A stretch of DNA of 64,000 nt from Ditylenchus dipsaci (taxonomy: Eukaryota > Nematoda > Chromadorea > Rhabditida > Anguinidae), in NCBI GenBank assembly GCA_004194705.1, contig SADC01000159.1, forward strand, positions 1 through 64,000. Direction: 5' to 3'. Of this stretch, positions 17,359 to 30,000 are shown piece by piece (the stretch's first letter is position 1; every line of letters starts with the position of its first letter). Below the pieces are notes generated by a model, which saw only the letters and a list, made by a program, of their open reading frames with translations, was not told where the DNA came from and did no database searches. Made by a program: the position numbers and the translations under genes.

Positions 17359-17442
17359 CCTTTACCAAAAATTTTATATGGATCACTTTTCTGTCACACA
17401 ACGTACCCTGGTTATCTATTGATGTTTTTCATGATTTACAGG

Positions 17443-17634
17443 ATTGTGGCAAGGGTTGCCGATGGTATGTTAGGAGGGGCTCAAAGATATCTGGGACTTA
17501 TTTTTCAGTTCGTCGTTGGCAAATATTCGCTGGCCAACCCTTTCCTACGACTAAAAATCACGAAAAAACAACAGAGACTAAAGCAAAAAGCAAACGGCTT
17601 CCAGTACAAAACCCACTTTTCTATCCTTTTTAAG
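17443..17634 (+). CDS. possible first visible exon of the giant gene
   Basis: After an acceptor (gatttacag) the frame reads VARVADGMLGGAQRYLGLIF, a Leu-rich stretch, then a basic segment with KKQQRLKQKANGFQYK, and reaches a donor-like gtctaa at 17635 in phase 0. The next exon (17691) starts in phase 0 after a 56-bp gap. Composition is plausible, but the donor is weak and no family is recognised, so this could be non-coding. Confidence 0.35.
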
Positions 17635-17690
17635 GTCTAAAAAATATGTGAAGTTTTTTTGGTATTTCCTTAAAAAAATTTCCATATTAG

Positions 17691-18050
17691 GCAAATCGTG
17701 ATCCATATTCCGATACCCTCACCGCCATGGAAGACAGGCCGGATTTGAACAAAGAGGTTGTTTTGGTGCTAATAAAAACAAATTTTTACGATAATTATTA
17801 TTGCAATTTGAGAAAAAGTTTGGAGAGCACATTGAAGAGCTAGATGAGAACATCTTGAACACAAAAATGCATGTGTGGAGACAGAGCAAATGTTGGGATA
17901 TGTTGGACAGATAGATGAGGTAGTCAGGCAATGATATATTTGTCAATCAATTAATCTTTAGGCCAGGCGGAATGCTTTGATATACCAACTCCAAAAACAA
18001 CGCTTGGATTATGCAAGATTTCATGTTCAGAAGGTGGCTCTGCTCAAACA
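17691..18050 (+). CDS. giant gene: N-terminal coiled-coil exons
   Basis: Three exons separated by 56-bp and 42-bp introns, all in phase 0. The first contains an internal ATG (17727) and ends PDLNKE. The second has KKFGEHIEELDENILNTKM. The third has ARRNALIYQLQKQRLDYARF then HVQKVALLKQ, and continues directly into ISDQDNHF of the next exon. The segment is strongly helical. A one-base loss near 17890 (caaatg) is needed to stay in frame. The last helix has the spacing of hydrophobic, Gln and His/Tyr residues seen in the final helix of BAR domains, but this is too short to assign. The true start codon may be upstream. Confidence 0.65.
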
Positions 18051-21000
18051 GGTCAGTTTTGTTAGCTGAAGTTTGCAATAAAGGTTGCTGCAATAAAGGT
18101 GGACTCTACCTAGGGTCCTCCCACTTTTTTATCTTCTTTTTGGAGTTCTGCGCGAATTTAGGTTGCAGGTTCGACTCCACCTAGGGTGCTCCCACTTTTT
18201 CATCTTCTTTTTGGAGTTCTGCGTAATTTAGGCTGCAGGTTCGACTCCACCTAGTGCATGACCACTTTTTTACCGGTTTTTTTTAAAGTTATCGCGATTA
18301 GCACTATAAGGCTAATAATTATAAAATGTAGCGTTTTTTCATTAAGATTAATTGCTGAAATTTATACAACTGTTGGAATTTATTTTTTAAATGTAAAAAA
18401 AGCCGAAGTTTTTAAGTTTTCATGAAAAATATAAAAAAATCTTCATTTGTTTGTTGAAAATCATCAATCTTAGGAATAAAAAAATGAACACATTGAAATT
18501 TAAAAGTTGTCGGACTCTAGGTGAAGTCGAACTTGAGGGATGTTTCTAAAAATGCAAATTTTTCTCAAATAGTTTGTCTATTTCTGAAATTTAATCAGCA
18601 CTCACAATTTCAGATATCAGACCAGGACAATCACTTCAACTCCCAACTTCTCAGTCACTCCCCCACCAACACACCAGTTCCAGCTACACCCAAAAGTCCT
18701 CCCAAGTATATCCCGCCAACACTACCACCCACAAGACATCCAGCTACTCGGTCAAAGTCCGCAGAAGCAGTGATCCATCCAACAATCCTTCTAACGACCA
18801 TCTACCCCAGCCAGACCCTTTCACTGATCCCCCATCAGAAATAGTGTCTACTACAAGCCGGTATACCACAGCATCCACCATTTGTGACACTCTAAGCCAT
18901 GCTCTGGCCTTTTTCACTTCTAAAGAAGGTCGGACCAGCCCGTTTGACCACCTGGAAGACACCAATACAAGCTCGAAAGTGGAGGAGATAATACTGCTAG
19001 GCCAAGGTTTTGAAGGCGCCTCAGCCAGCTCCACCCTAGAGCGCAAAGAGAGAATAGTGGATCAGAGGAAGGTGGTGGATGAGCAAGTCCATTTTGTGCA
19101 CGAACACATCAGAAGCTACAGGTTGGAGACTGTGCTTAATCTGGCTGGTTCGGAGATATTAGACCAGATCAAGGTTGGCGAACAGAGAACAGCGGAGGAG
19201 AAAACAAAGTATTTAGAGGATACGAGGGAGGATGGAGAGGTTAATAGGAATAGACCGACTAGATGGGAAGACCAACCAGTCATGTTCCAGAAGGATGCGG
19301 AGTGGAGTAGGACTACTCCAGTAAAGGAAAGAGCAGTTCAGGAAGGGATACAGGGACTTCAGGGATCTGGTCAGAGATTAGTGGATCAGCCAGCAGATTT
19401 GACTACAGCTTTCAAATATCAAGAAGATCAGTGTGTCGACCAGCAGCTATCCAACCAAAGAGGCCCAATAGTCCATACAGAAAGCATATCTACTCCGGTG
19501 AGGGAAAAGGCTGTACAGCAGGGATGGAGGTTCAGGATTCCAGTCAGAAATCACCGGAGCAGCCAGAATATTTGACTACATTTTCACCAGGTCTGGAAGG
19601 CCAGGGTATTGACCAGCAAGTATCCGACCAAGGAGCAGCAATAATTCCCAAAGAAAACTTACCTACTCCGGTTGAGGAAAGGGTGTCCAGGAGGGTTTGC
19701 AGGTTTGGGGATCTGATATGCCAGCAGATTTTACTAGACCCCCCACAGGCCAAGAAGATGAAAGTGTCGACCAGCAGCTATCCAGCCAAAAAACTTCATT
19801 GGACCAAACTGAAAACTTGGTCAAAGGTCTTGAAAACTATGGGAGGAAGGAGAGATACCCAGGCATGCAACTAGTGGATCAGCTGGAACCAGCATATTCT
19901 TCTAGTTCAAATCCAAGTGACATGGATCAGAGCAGCAGACAGCAACTTTTTGGTCAAAATCCACACTTGGACGAACTGCAGCACTCCGCAAAACCAATAG
20001 AAGGTCAAACTGAGGAAGAAATCAGGGCAATGTATTACCAAAGAGGGTTGGCGGAAGAGATCAAAAACCTTTCGTCGGCAGGCTCTACTGGATTTCCCAC
20101 AGATAAGGCAGACCAAAAAATTCAACAACAGCTGGTCAACGAAGAATTAGCAGTGCTCTTACCAGAAAAATTGTATGAGGAGCTAGAAGATGCTCAGAAG
20201 GAGCACCGCCATCTAAGCAGGCAGCCCTCGGCAGATTCTACTGAGTTTCTTACAGGTCAAGACCAACCACCCTGCCGACAAGATCATTTTGAAAAGGGCC
20301 AACAACTTGAAAAAGCAGTAGAAATTCAACAAAGTGAACCAGCAATATCTGGGGTGCCAGATTATAAACCTAGATCAGAGTCCATCCTAAGCCTGGGTTC
20401 AGCCACATCCATGGCTTCTAGTGATGGCACTGTAGTAACTGTCATAGAACATCCAGTTTTGCACCCTGAAAAGCAGTTTGACGGCAGCATTGCCGATGAT
20501 TCCCTCCCGTTTGAACATGAGCAAAACCAGGAGACCTAACTACTCAGGAAACCACCCAGGTGATCCACCTGGATAATGAAATAGACAAGGCACCACTATC
20601 TGCAGTTCAGAGGTTTATTTGACCAAAATTGAGAAGCCTATGGTTAAAGAAGGCGATGAAGTGCTACAAGAAGTTCAGCTTGGAAGACATGAAATATCTG
20701 AAAAACCGGAGAAAGACGTTACAGTGGAATTTACAATAGAAGAAAGGAGCCTGGAAAAAAACTCAGACATGGAATGTGAGCCTATAGTTCAGCCTGAACA
20801 CCTTTTACCAGTGGATAGTAGTCAAGATCAGCCCGATGCATTCGCGCTAGAGCAGAAGTCTTTGGAATCATGGTCAACTGCTGAGCTAGGAAATCAAGGT
20901 ACTTTTCGGGGCATAACACATTAGAAAATCATTTCCATAGTTAGATCGAGAGACCATACTTGTATATCGCAATGAGAACTTAGAAAATTAAAAGGCGCGT

Positions 21001-24000
21001 GGGAAACTTTTTTACTCTAAAACTTTTTGAAGTATGTCATGTCCGATATTCCAAAATAAAAAACATATAATTATATAAGTGGTCCAGGTCTTATCTGATC
21101 ATATCTTATGAATACGTTACAAATGATAGAAAAATAGTTTCGGAACAAAAAAAAGTGTCCTGCGTATAAGTATAAATAAATATAATTTCAAGCTCGCGTA
21201 ATTTTCGACAACCATTCATGGACTAACTAAACCGTTTTCTCCTACAAAATAATTGATATAGCGAAAAAAACTGTCACACTATGTGCAATGAACAAAGAAA
21301 AAAAATTTGCAATGAGACTTGAAATTTTCTAGATACTTTTAAGACCATAAAGAGGAGTAAGCACTTTTTCGGGCTATCCATCTCTTTTTACCTCATCATT
21401 TTTCTCTCTCTTCGCCGACAATATTAAAATTTCATACACTAAACCGACCATGGCGAACATTTTTTATATAGTTTTTGAAATCACATCAAAAAGACAGCTC
21501 GGGTTGTTCCCTGGTAAGCCTAATTGCCAGCCTAAAAATTATTGGGGAATTTAAAACAGAGTAGCTCCCTCTTGTGTATCTATATTGAAATTCACGCGAA
21601 TTTTAGGAACTCGAAACTGATTAAATTTAAATTATAAGAGGCCGTGAGAGATTAATTGGTTGATATTGTTAAAATCCCTGAATCCACATACCGTATTGTT
21701 TCTACTAATTAGCCCTGACTAATTATTCTCGAGCCTCCTGATAGAAAGATGAGAGTTAATTCAGCTAATTCTTTTAAAAAATATTAAAAATTATGACGCT
21801 ACTGGCTTATACCCCCCCCCCCAAAAAGCTACTTTCTTATACCCCCCCCCCCCCCAAAAATCGGACCTACTGTCATATACCCCCCCCCCCCAAAAACCGA
21901 CTTTTTTGGGAGTGTCTAAAAACCGTTTTTATGCAATAATTTGCCATAAAGGGACCAGAAAAGCAGTTTAAAAGGGATTATGGGCTGTATTGGGAGGAAG
22001 GGAATAATACAGGGGCCACTTTTTTTTAGCTGCTTTACCATGTTTTCAACTCGGCCGTGGCAAAAATAGACTCTATATGCATTTTATGATCAAGTGTACT
22101 CCTCGGAATCATGTCTAAGGTAAGTGCGTGCGCGCATCTCTAACTCTCAAGCCCCCTGTGCCCCTTCGGGGGCGCAGGGGCTTGGAGTTGAGATGCGCAC
22201 ACCCACATACCTTAGACACAAATCACTCGAAAGCGACTCTGGATGCATGAAAAAACATGCATACCAGAGTTATTTATGCGGTAGGCCCCAGTATTCAAAA
22301 CTACGTTCAACATCTTGGATTTTACGACCGAAAAGGGTTTCCCCTCTTCAGGCCTGGGCTACGAGCCAGAGGCTCAGCCGTCCAAAAGCCGTCCAAAACA
22401 ACAACGATCAGGATCCACCGGCTGATCGGTCCGATCATTTCGAGTAGTTATACTTTTACGTGCACCACAAGTGGCTGGGTTTGAAAGTGACTTCAACGCT
22501 AAGAGAATTAATACTCTTTGGTACTTATAGGCACTATAGAAGTGGCCCTGTTTTGTCCCTTCCCCTCCAATACAGCCCATAATCCCTTTTAAACTGCTTT
22601 TCTGGTCCCTTTATGGCAAAATTATTGCATAAAAATGGTTTTTAGACACTCCAAAAAAGTCGGTTTTTGGGGGGGGGGGGTATATGACAGTAGGTCCGAT
22701 TTTTGGGGGGGGGGGTATAAGAAAGTAGCTTTTTTGGGGGGGGGTATAAGCCAGTAGCGCCAAAATTATTTTAAAAATGCCTCAGTTGCTCAGATATCAC
22801 CAAATTTAAAGACTATTTGTCAAAATTCAATTGATATGATTCAATTGATATGTAGCTATGACCACAGCAACTAAGGTAATTTTAAAAATTCAGTCGAATT
22901 ATTATAATGTTTTTGCCCACTGACAATTCTCAGAAAAAACCCGGTTTGGTTTTGCAAAATTTTGAAAATCAAAAAGGGTGATTCAAAAAATTTAAAATTA
23001 CGGCAAAATTTTGGTAGCTCTATAAAGACAATAATTTTTGAAAAATTTTAAGATTTCGACGAGACAGAAGAGGCAGATGGTGCAGTCCCATGGCAGATTT
23101 CAGCAGTTACAGAGCCAGAAGTACCTGAGGCAGTCACAAGACTATTGGAGTTACCAAGACAAGCTGACAAGGCTGAAGAGTCACAGGAGTCATCAGACCC
23201 ATCTAGTAGTAGCAGGATTAAGAGAATGGCTAAAGAATTGGATGAGAAGGTGCTCTCTGAAGGCTCTCAACCAGAGCAATCTTTCAAACATCCAGTAGAG
23301 TCAGAAAGTACGGCAAAAACTAGGAAATTGGCTGAAAAGTTCCAGCAAGCTGCTCTAGAACACCAAATACAACCCGGACCAGAGGAAGCTAAATCTACAG
23401 AAGAAAGTAGCAAAATCAAGAAAATGGCTGGACGATTTGAAGAAATTGCTGACAGTCAAGTGTATGAAGTAATGTCAAGGGACAAAGCAGTGGACCAGTA
23501 TGAGTTGAAATCGCCTATTTATCAAGAATTGTCTCAACAGCAAAATGTCCCTTTGTTCAAAGAAGCCATCTCAGAACTGCCCGCTGAATCACTAATGACT
23601 GAACAAACTGGCTCCAAGGGTCTAGAAAAACCTGGTGCTACAGATATTTCAACTACTACTGTTCACGAGAGAACCCCTGCTGGTCAAGATCCAACTTGGC
23701 AAACCCAAATACTAGAGTCAGAGCAAGGAATACCTATTACAAAAATTCCAGAACATTTGACTGACCAAACCAGCTTGAAAGATCCAGCTGAAGACATATT
23801 TCGTGCCACAATATCGACTCCAGATCTAAAGTTAGACTCTGACCAGTCCACAACCATCATTGAACAGGTGGAGATTACGCAGCAAGTAGAGGAGTTGCCT
23901 CATCAAGAAATACCACACACCTCTACTCAGCTCCATAGAAAACTAGAAAATGAGACGCTGGAGATCTGCAAACCAGAAATTCACCTTAAAGGTGGACAAG

Positions 24001-27000
24001 CAAAATTGGTGGAGTCATTTGGCGAGCAAGAAGTAGAAAAATCCTCTCCTCCTCACAGTACATCCAATCTAGTTCTTCAGCAGGATATCCCAGACGACCA
24101 TAAACTGGATCTGGAGCTACAAGCCATGGAGTCACATGAGAAAGTAGAAGAACTGTGCCAGTCCGAAGATCTGCCTCAGCAACCTCTACTAGTTAGCTCT
24201 TCTGCATCAGCTGGCATACAAGAAGGCAGGGTTAAAAAAATGGTGGAGAAACAGCAAGAACCACATGCACAAGAACCATTTGGTTCAACCAAGCGAGGGA
24301 CTGAAAACCCAGGAAAAATCAAGCAGATGACTGAGAAGTTGGAGAAACAGCCTACTGGAGAGGTAAAGCCAATTGATTCCACGAAAAACAGAGAAGGAGA
24401 AAAAATCAGGAAGATGGCTGGAAGATTTGAAGAAATTTCTGCTGGTCAAGCATGTGAAATGTTGGCCACGGACAAGGAGCTCAGAAATTTGCCGCTGGAT
24501 ATTTCCGAAGATCCACAAATAGAGGTTAGCCAACCTAGGTTGACTACTTTAGAGATGACCCCTGTTTTGCAAGAAGAAGGTGTGGAGTCACATCACGGTA
24601 TGCCGCTATCAGAAGTGCCAGAAGGCTTGGCTGAGCGATTAGAAGTGGAGGCTGGAAACACTTACCATTCTCATGATGCAGAGGAAGATCCCAAAAAGCC
24701 AACAAGCAGTAGCAGAGACCAAGACAAACTTTTCCAGCTGCACTCAGAAAAGCCAGACATGCAATTAATTGGAATATATGACGAAGAAGAGATCAGTCAG
24801 GAATATGCGCAAGAACAAGTTGATCCATTAGAACAAAATATGCAAAACAAAGTCAAGGAAAGGGCTCAGCAGCTAGTGGAGTTGTCCACACCAGAATTAA
24901 AACAAAAATCGCCCGACGAGCCCAAGGAGGAGAGTGGAAAAATCAAGAAAATGGCTGGACGATTTGAAGAAATAGCTGACAGTCAGGTGTATGAAGTATT
25001 GTCAAGGGTCAAAGAGGTCAAACAGTTGCCGCTGGAAATCTCTACATCAGAACTAGAACTAGATTCTGAACTTGCTCGATCCGAAGACAAACATCCACCA
25101 GAGAAACTAGCTCTAAAGTCAGGTGAGACACCTAATAACCAACAATCTAGCCATCCAGCCACAATTATATATGATCAGCAGGCAAAACGCGAGAACCAGG
25201 CAGGTGTAGCTCTAGTGGCAGATGGGCCCGACAATCAAGCACTTCACTCACAACAAGCACCAGAGATGCCAGAACCAATGCTTTTGGCTAGAATGCCACA
25301 TGAAGACTTGGCTGTCCAGTTGGAGGAGAAATATAAAACACAGGGACCAAGGATGACTATTACCAGTGCCTATGTAGAAATCGAGAAAAGTCCTCAACAA
25401 TTTGAAAGCTCCGGTAAAGATTTACCAGATCAACCGCAACAAGACAGCTCAGTATCCGAAAGCTGTCAAGAAAAAAGCAAGATCAATCAGCTGGTTCAGC
25501 AAGCAACTACTGGATCAGATGCCAACAAACCAGTTGATCCACCTAAACAAGAAATCAAGAGCCCGAGTAGAATTGCTGAAATTTGGAGGAACAGCAAGAA
25601 ATTAAGCCAATCGATTTCAAAGAGACCAAAGAAACAACATACAGAAGCAGTGAGATGGCTGGGAGGTCAGAGAAAATTGATGATGATCAGCAACCTGCAG
25701 CCCTAAATAGGCAGAGAGATCTCAAAAACTTGCAATTGGATGTGCAGACACCAGAATTAATGGGATTTGAATATGGTGAAAATCTAGCTGCAATCCATGG
25801 TGAGTCATATGGAAGGTCACCTAATAGCCAGCCTGTTGAAATAATGAGTCAGGTTGACTTACGTTCTGAAGTTACCAATCTAGAACAGCTAGCAGTAAAA
25901 CCTTTACACCAAGAACTGAAAGAAGCCCAAAATCCAGTTGAATCAAGCCCAGATTGGATAACTCAACTAGTAATGCAAGGCATACCTGATACATCAAGCC
26001 AGGCTGATCCTCAAAAAGACTAGATGGTCACTCCACAGGCACACAACCTCAACCCACTGATCCAAAGACCAAAGAACTGGCTGTCACATCTGGAAAAGTC
26101 GATTCCATGCAGCCCGATGAGATTCCACCCAAACAAAAAGAGCTGAAACCACAGACTTCTGAGGTCTCTAGACCAGGCGTAGATGGCCAACCTCCTAGAC
26201 TTGCAGACCAACAACACACCCAAGCCCAGAAAGAACCGTCTGGTCAGCCAGCAGTTTCTTCAGAACCAGATAGCGCCTTATCCGTTCAAAAAAGGCAGGA
26301 GCAAATCAGAATTCTGGAAGAGCAACGCCTCCAAATGGTCTATGAAGTGGAGGAGAGCACCCATCGCAAAAGAGTCAAGCGAAAACCCACTCAAGAAAAA
26401 ACCAGTAGCCAGTCAGATGGTGAACACAGCTGTTCTGAGGGCGATTACACCGATGAAGATGAGGTGCAGGAAGAACAGCCCACAGAAATGCCATTGCTGT
26501 CCACCATCCAAGTCATCCAAAGGCAAATATCAAGACAGGAGGAGGTCAGAAAACGAAGTGAATCTCAATCTGAAGACGCTAGGTCCAAAGCTCTAGTGAA
26601 GTTACCCTACCAGGCGGATTTGGAGCACAGGCCTTTGAGTGCTGTGCAAGCATTTCAGGCTAAGAACAGAGAAAATGATTCACAGCAAGAAGATGCCCTA
26701 CAAGCCTCGGACACAGGAAAAATCAGGAAAATGGCCGAGCTGGTGGAGCAACACCAAGCTACTTCTCAGCCTTTCGAGTCAGCGCTGAGAGAAAAGAAGG
26801 AATTACTACAGAAACAAGAAAGAGAGCCGGGAAAAATCAAGGGAATGGCTGTAAAGTTTGAAGAAATCGCTGGGAGTCAGCAATATGAGGTATTAGCCAG
26901 GGACAGAGAGTTGAAGAAACTGCCTATGGAGTTTGCAAAAGCTAAGAATGCACAGTCAGGGCATGTGGCTGAGGAGCATTTTGAAGGAGAAATTCAAGTC

Positions 27001-30000
27001 AAAGTTCAACCAGGAAAAGGGGCTACTAGAGGTCAGGAAACTGAAGTCCAGCCAGAAAAGGCGGTCATTGCCAATCTCCAAGCTAAAGTGGAGCCGGAAG
27101 TTATGGATGTCAGTGAGCAAGAAGCTGATCCAGTCGAAAGAATCTCCACTGTAGAGCTTGGAAATCAAGAAATTTTTAGAGGAGCTGAGAATGCACAGTC
27201 AGGGCATGTGGCCGAGCCGGAGCAAGATTTTAAAGAAGAGATTGCAGTCAAAGTTGAAGGAGATGAAGGTACTACCAGAGGTCAGCGAAGTGAATTCCAA
27301 CCACAAGAGGTAGTCATTGAAAGTCGAAAAGATGAAGTTGAGCCGGAAGTTGAGGCTGTCAGTAAGCAAAGAGACGATCCAATTGCGAAATTATCTATTG
27401 CAAAGACTGAAGAAGAGGTTGAGCATCAGGAGATTTTACAAGAACAAGACTTGTCTGACAGCAGTGAGTATTCAGACGATTCCATCCTGCCAAATGAGCT
27501 GGACACTCTGGTCCAGTCGATTGTGCAAAGCAGGGGCAGACCAGAATCTTCTGGCACTAGTAGCTCTAGATTTGGGACCAAGGCTTTGAAAGAGGAGCCA
27601 TTGCCTAACGATGGTAGTGGAGTAACAGATTTGAAAGTGGAAGAGCTGCAAAAATCACAAGAGCTAGTCTACAAGCCACTTTCAGCCATCCAAGTATTCC
27701 ACTCAAACCAAAGGGCTGAGCACGAAAAAAGAGTGGCTAAGAAACAGAAGAATGCTGCTAGTGCTGATCCAGAAGGTAGCAAGGGCAAGGTGAAAAAGGC
27801 TGCTGAAGGGTTAGAAATTGTTGAAAGACCACCTGGACTGGGTGAAATGCTACACGACTGGAAGGCTGAGAAAGCACCTGAAAAAAATGTAGAAGAAAGT
27901 ACCAAAATCAAGAAAATGGCTGAGAAATTTGAGGAAATTGCTGCTAGTCAGGCATATGAGGTGCTGGCTAGGGACAAGGAGCTCAGAAATTTGCCACTGG
28001 AGATCTCTGAAGATACACAAATAGAGGACAGCCAACCTAAATTAATTACTGTGGAGAGAGCTAGTTCCAGAATCGACAAGAAGCTTTGGAGTCACGACAA
28101 GGAATGCCGCTAGCACAAATGCGAGAAGACTTGACTTTTGCAGAAGACTTGACTGAAAAATTTGAACTGGAGGTTCCAGCTAGAACACAGGATCAGGAAA
28201 TACCCACTCCTGCTTCCCAAAACAGAGTAAAGGAAATGGCTCAGCGGCTAGCTGAGCTGTCCACCACAGAATTCAAACAAAAATTGCACGAAGAGTCTGA
28301 AGAGGAGGGTGGCAAGATCAAGAAAATGGCTGGACGATTTGAAGAAATTGCTGACAGTCAGGTGTATGGAGTATTGTCAAGGGACAAGGAGGTCAAGAAG
28401 CTGCCGTTGGAGATACTCAGGCCCAAATCAAATTCTCAAGTGTCGGGACATGAAGGTGGACATGCAGAAAAAATGCCAAAGATAGAAGTAGACCAGTTTG
28501 AATTAGAATGTCCTACCTATCAAGAATTGATGCAGCAAGAAAATGTCTCTTTACAAGAAGAAGAAGCCATCCCAGAACTGCCAGCTGAATCACTAATGAC
28601 TGAACAATCTGACTCTAAGGTCTAGAAAAACCTGGTGTTACAGCCATTTCAACCACCACCGTTCACGAGGAAGCCCCGGTTGGCGAAGATATAATTTGGC
28701 AACCCCAGCTGCTGGAGTCAGAGCAAGGAATACCGCTAACCGAATTGACGAAAGATTTGGCTGACCAAACTGGCTTGAAATATCCAGACGAGGGTGCTTC
28801 CAAAAGATCCACTCCAGTCCTACACTCAAGCTCTGACCAGTCCACAGCCATCAATGAACAGATGGAAATGCTGCAGCAAGACCTGCCTCATCAAACACTA
28901 TACATGGAGTCTACTCAGCACCAGGCGAAGGAGGCACTACAAGTCTACAAATCAGAAATACCATCGAAAGATGAACAACTAAAGTGGGTGGACAAGAGCG
29001 AGCATTCTGAGATGCAAACACTAGAAACTGCATCTGCACCTGACAGCCCTACCACATTACACCAGACAAGACTCTCCAACCTGGATATTGAAAAGGATCT
29101 CCCAGTCCAACAAACACTTGATCTGCAGTTAAGAGCCATGGAGTCACATCCAGAAAATAGAATTGAAGAATTGTGCCAGTCAGAAGATTTGCGTCAAAAG
29201 TCTCTGGTCTCGAATTTTTCAACCTCGGATGGCAGTGCAGAAAGCAAAGTCAGAAGGATGGTGGAGCAACAACAAGAAGAGACTTCTGTTGCTGACCTAA
29301 AACCACTCAGTTTAACCAAGCTAGGGACTGAAAAGACAAGAAAAATCAAACAAATGACTGAGAAGTTGGAGAAACAGCCTGTTGGAGAGGTAAAGCCAAT
29401 TGATTCCGCAAAAACCAGGGAAGGGGATAAAACAAAGAAGATGGCTGGAAGATTGAGGAAATGGCTGCTAGTCAGGTGTATGAGGTGCTGGTCAGGGACA
29501 AGGAGCTAAGAAATTTGGCACTAGATGTGTCCAAACAAGACTCGATTGGACAATCAGGTGTATTTGAAGGTCAACAACCAGACGAGATGATGGTGAGACA
29601 GATAGAAGCACCGACAAACTCGACTTCTGAGGAGCTGATCAAAAAAACCAATTCTCCAGTACCCACTCTGCAAGAAACTACAGAACAGCAGGTCAGCCAT
29701 GAAGTGCTCCATGATTCATTCCTAGAGCAATTGGCTGAGGAATTTGATTTAGAAGAGACTGTAGGAACACAAGAGGATGTAACCAGTGCAAGTAATGACT
29801 CCGAAATCCAAGAGTTAGAAGTGGAAAAATCTGTTGCAGCGCCTAGGATGCCCCGTAGAGCTGTTGAAGTGCTGTCCCAATCTGAAGATTCGCCAAATCA
29901 AATACTCTTGGAAGTTCCACAAGAACACCAGACTACTCAACAACTAATTGATCCAATGGCTGACAAAATCAAAAATGTGGCTAAGAAGATGGAGGAACAG

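Noticed and set aside
20899..20924. Read-through end of the 18614 exon (FRG, then a stop at 20922)
   Set aside because: FRG also follows the related GNQE segment at 27150, but the gtactt donor at 20899 joins in phase to a clearly coding start at 23053.
22124..22447. 107-codon ORF with Ser/Arg-rich content
   Set aside because: Sits within the central palindrome of the foldback element at 21796-22760.
21800..22750. CRISPR-like regular repeats (three spaced C runs)
   Set aside because: The repeats are homopolymer runs mirrored at the other end of a foldback element, in a eukaryotic genome with spliced genes.
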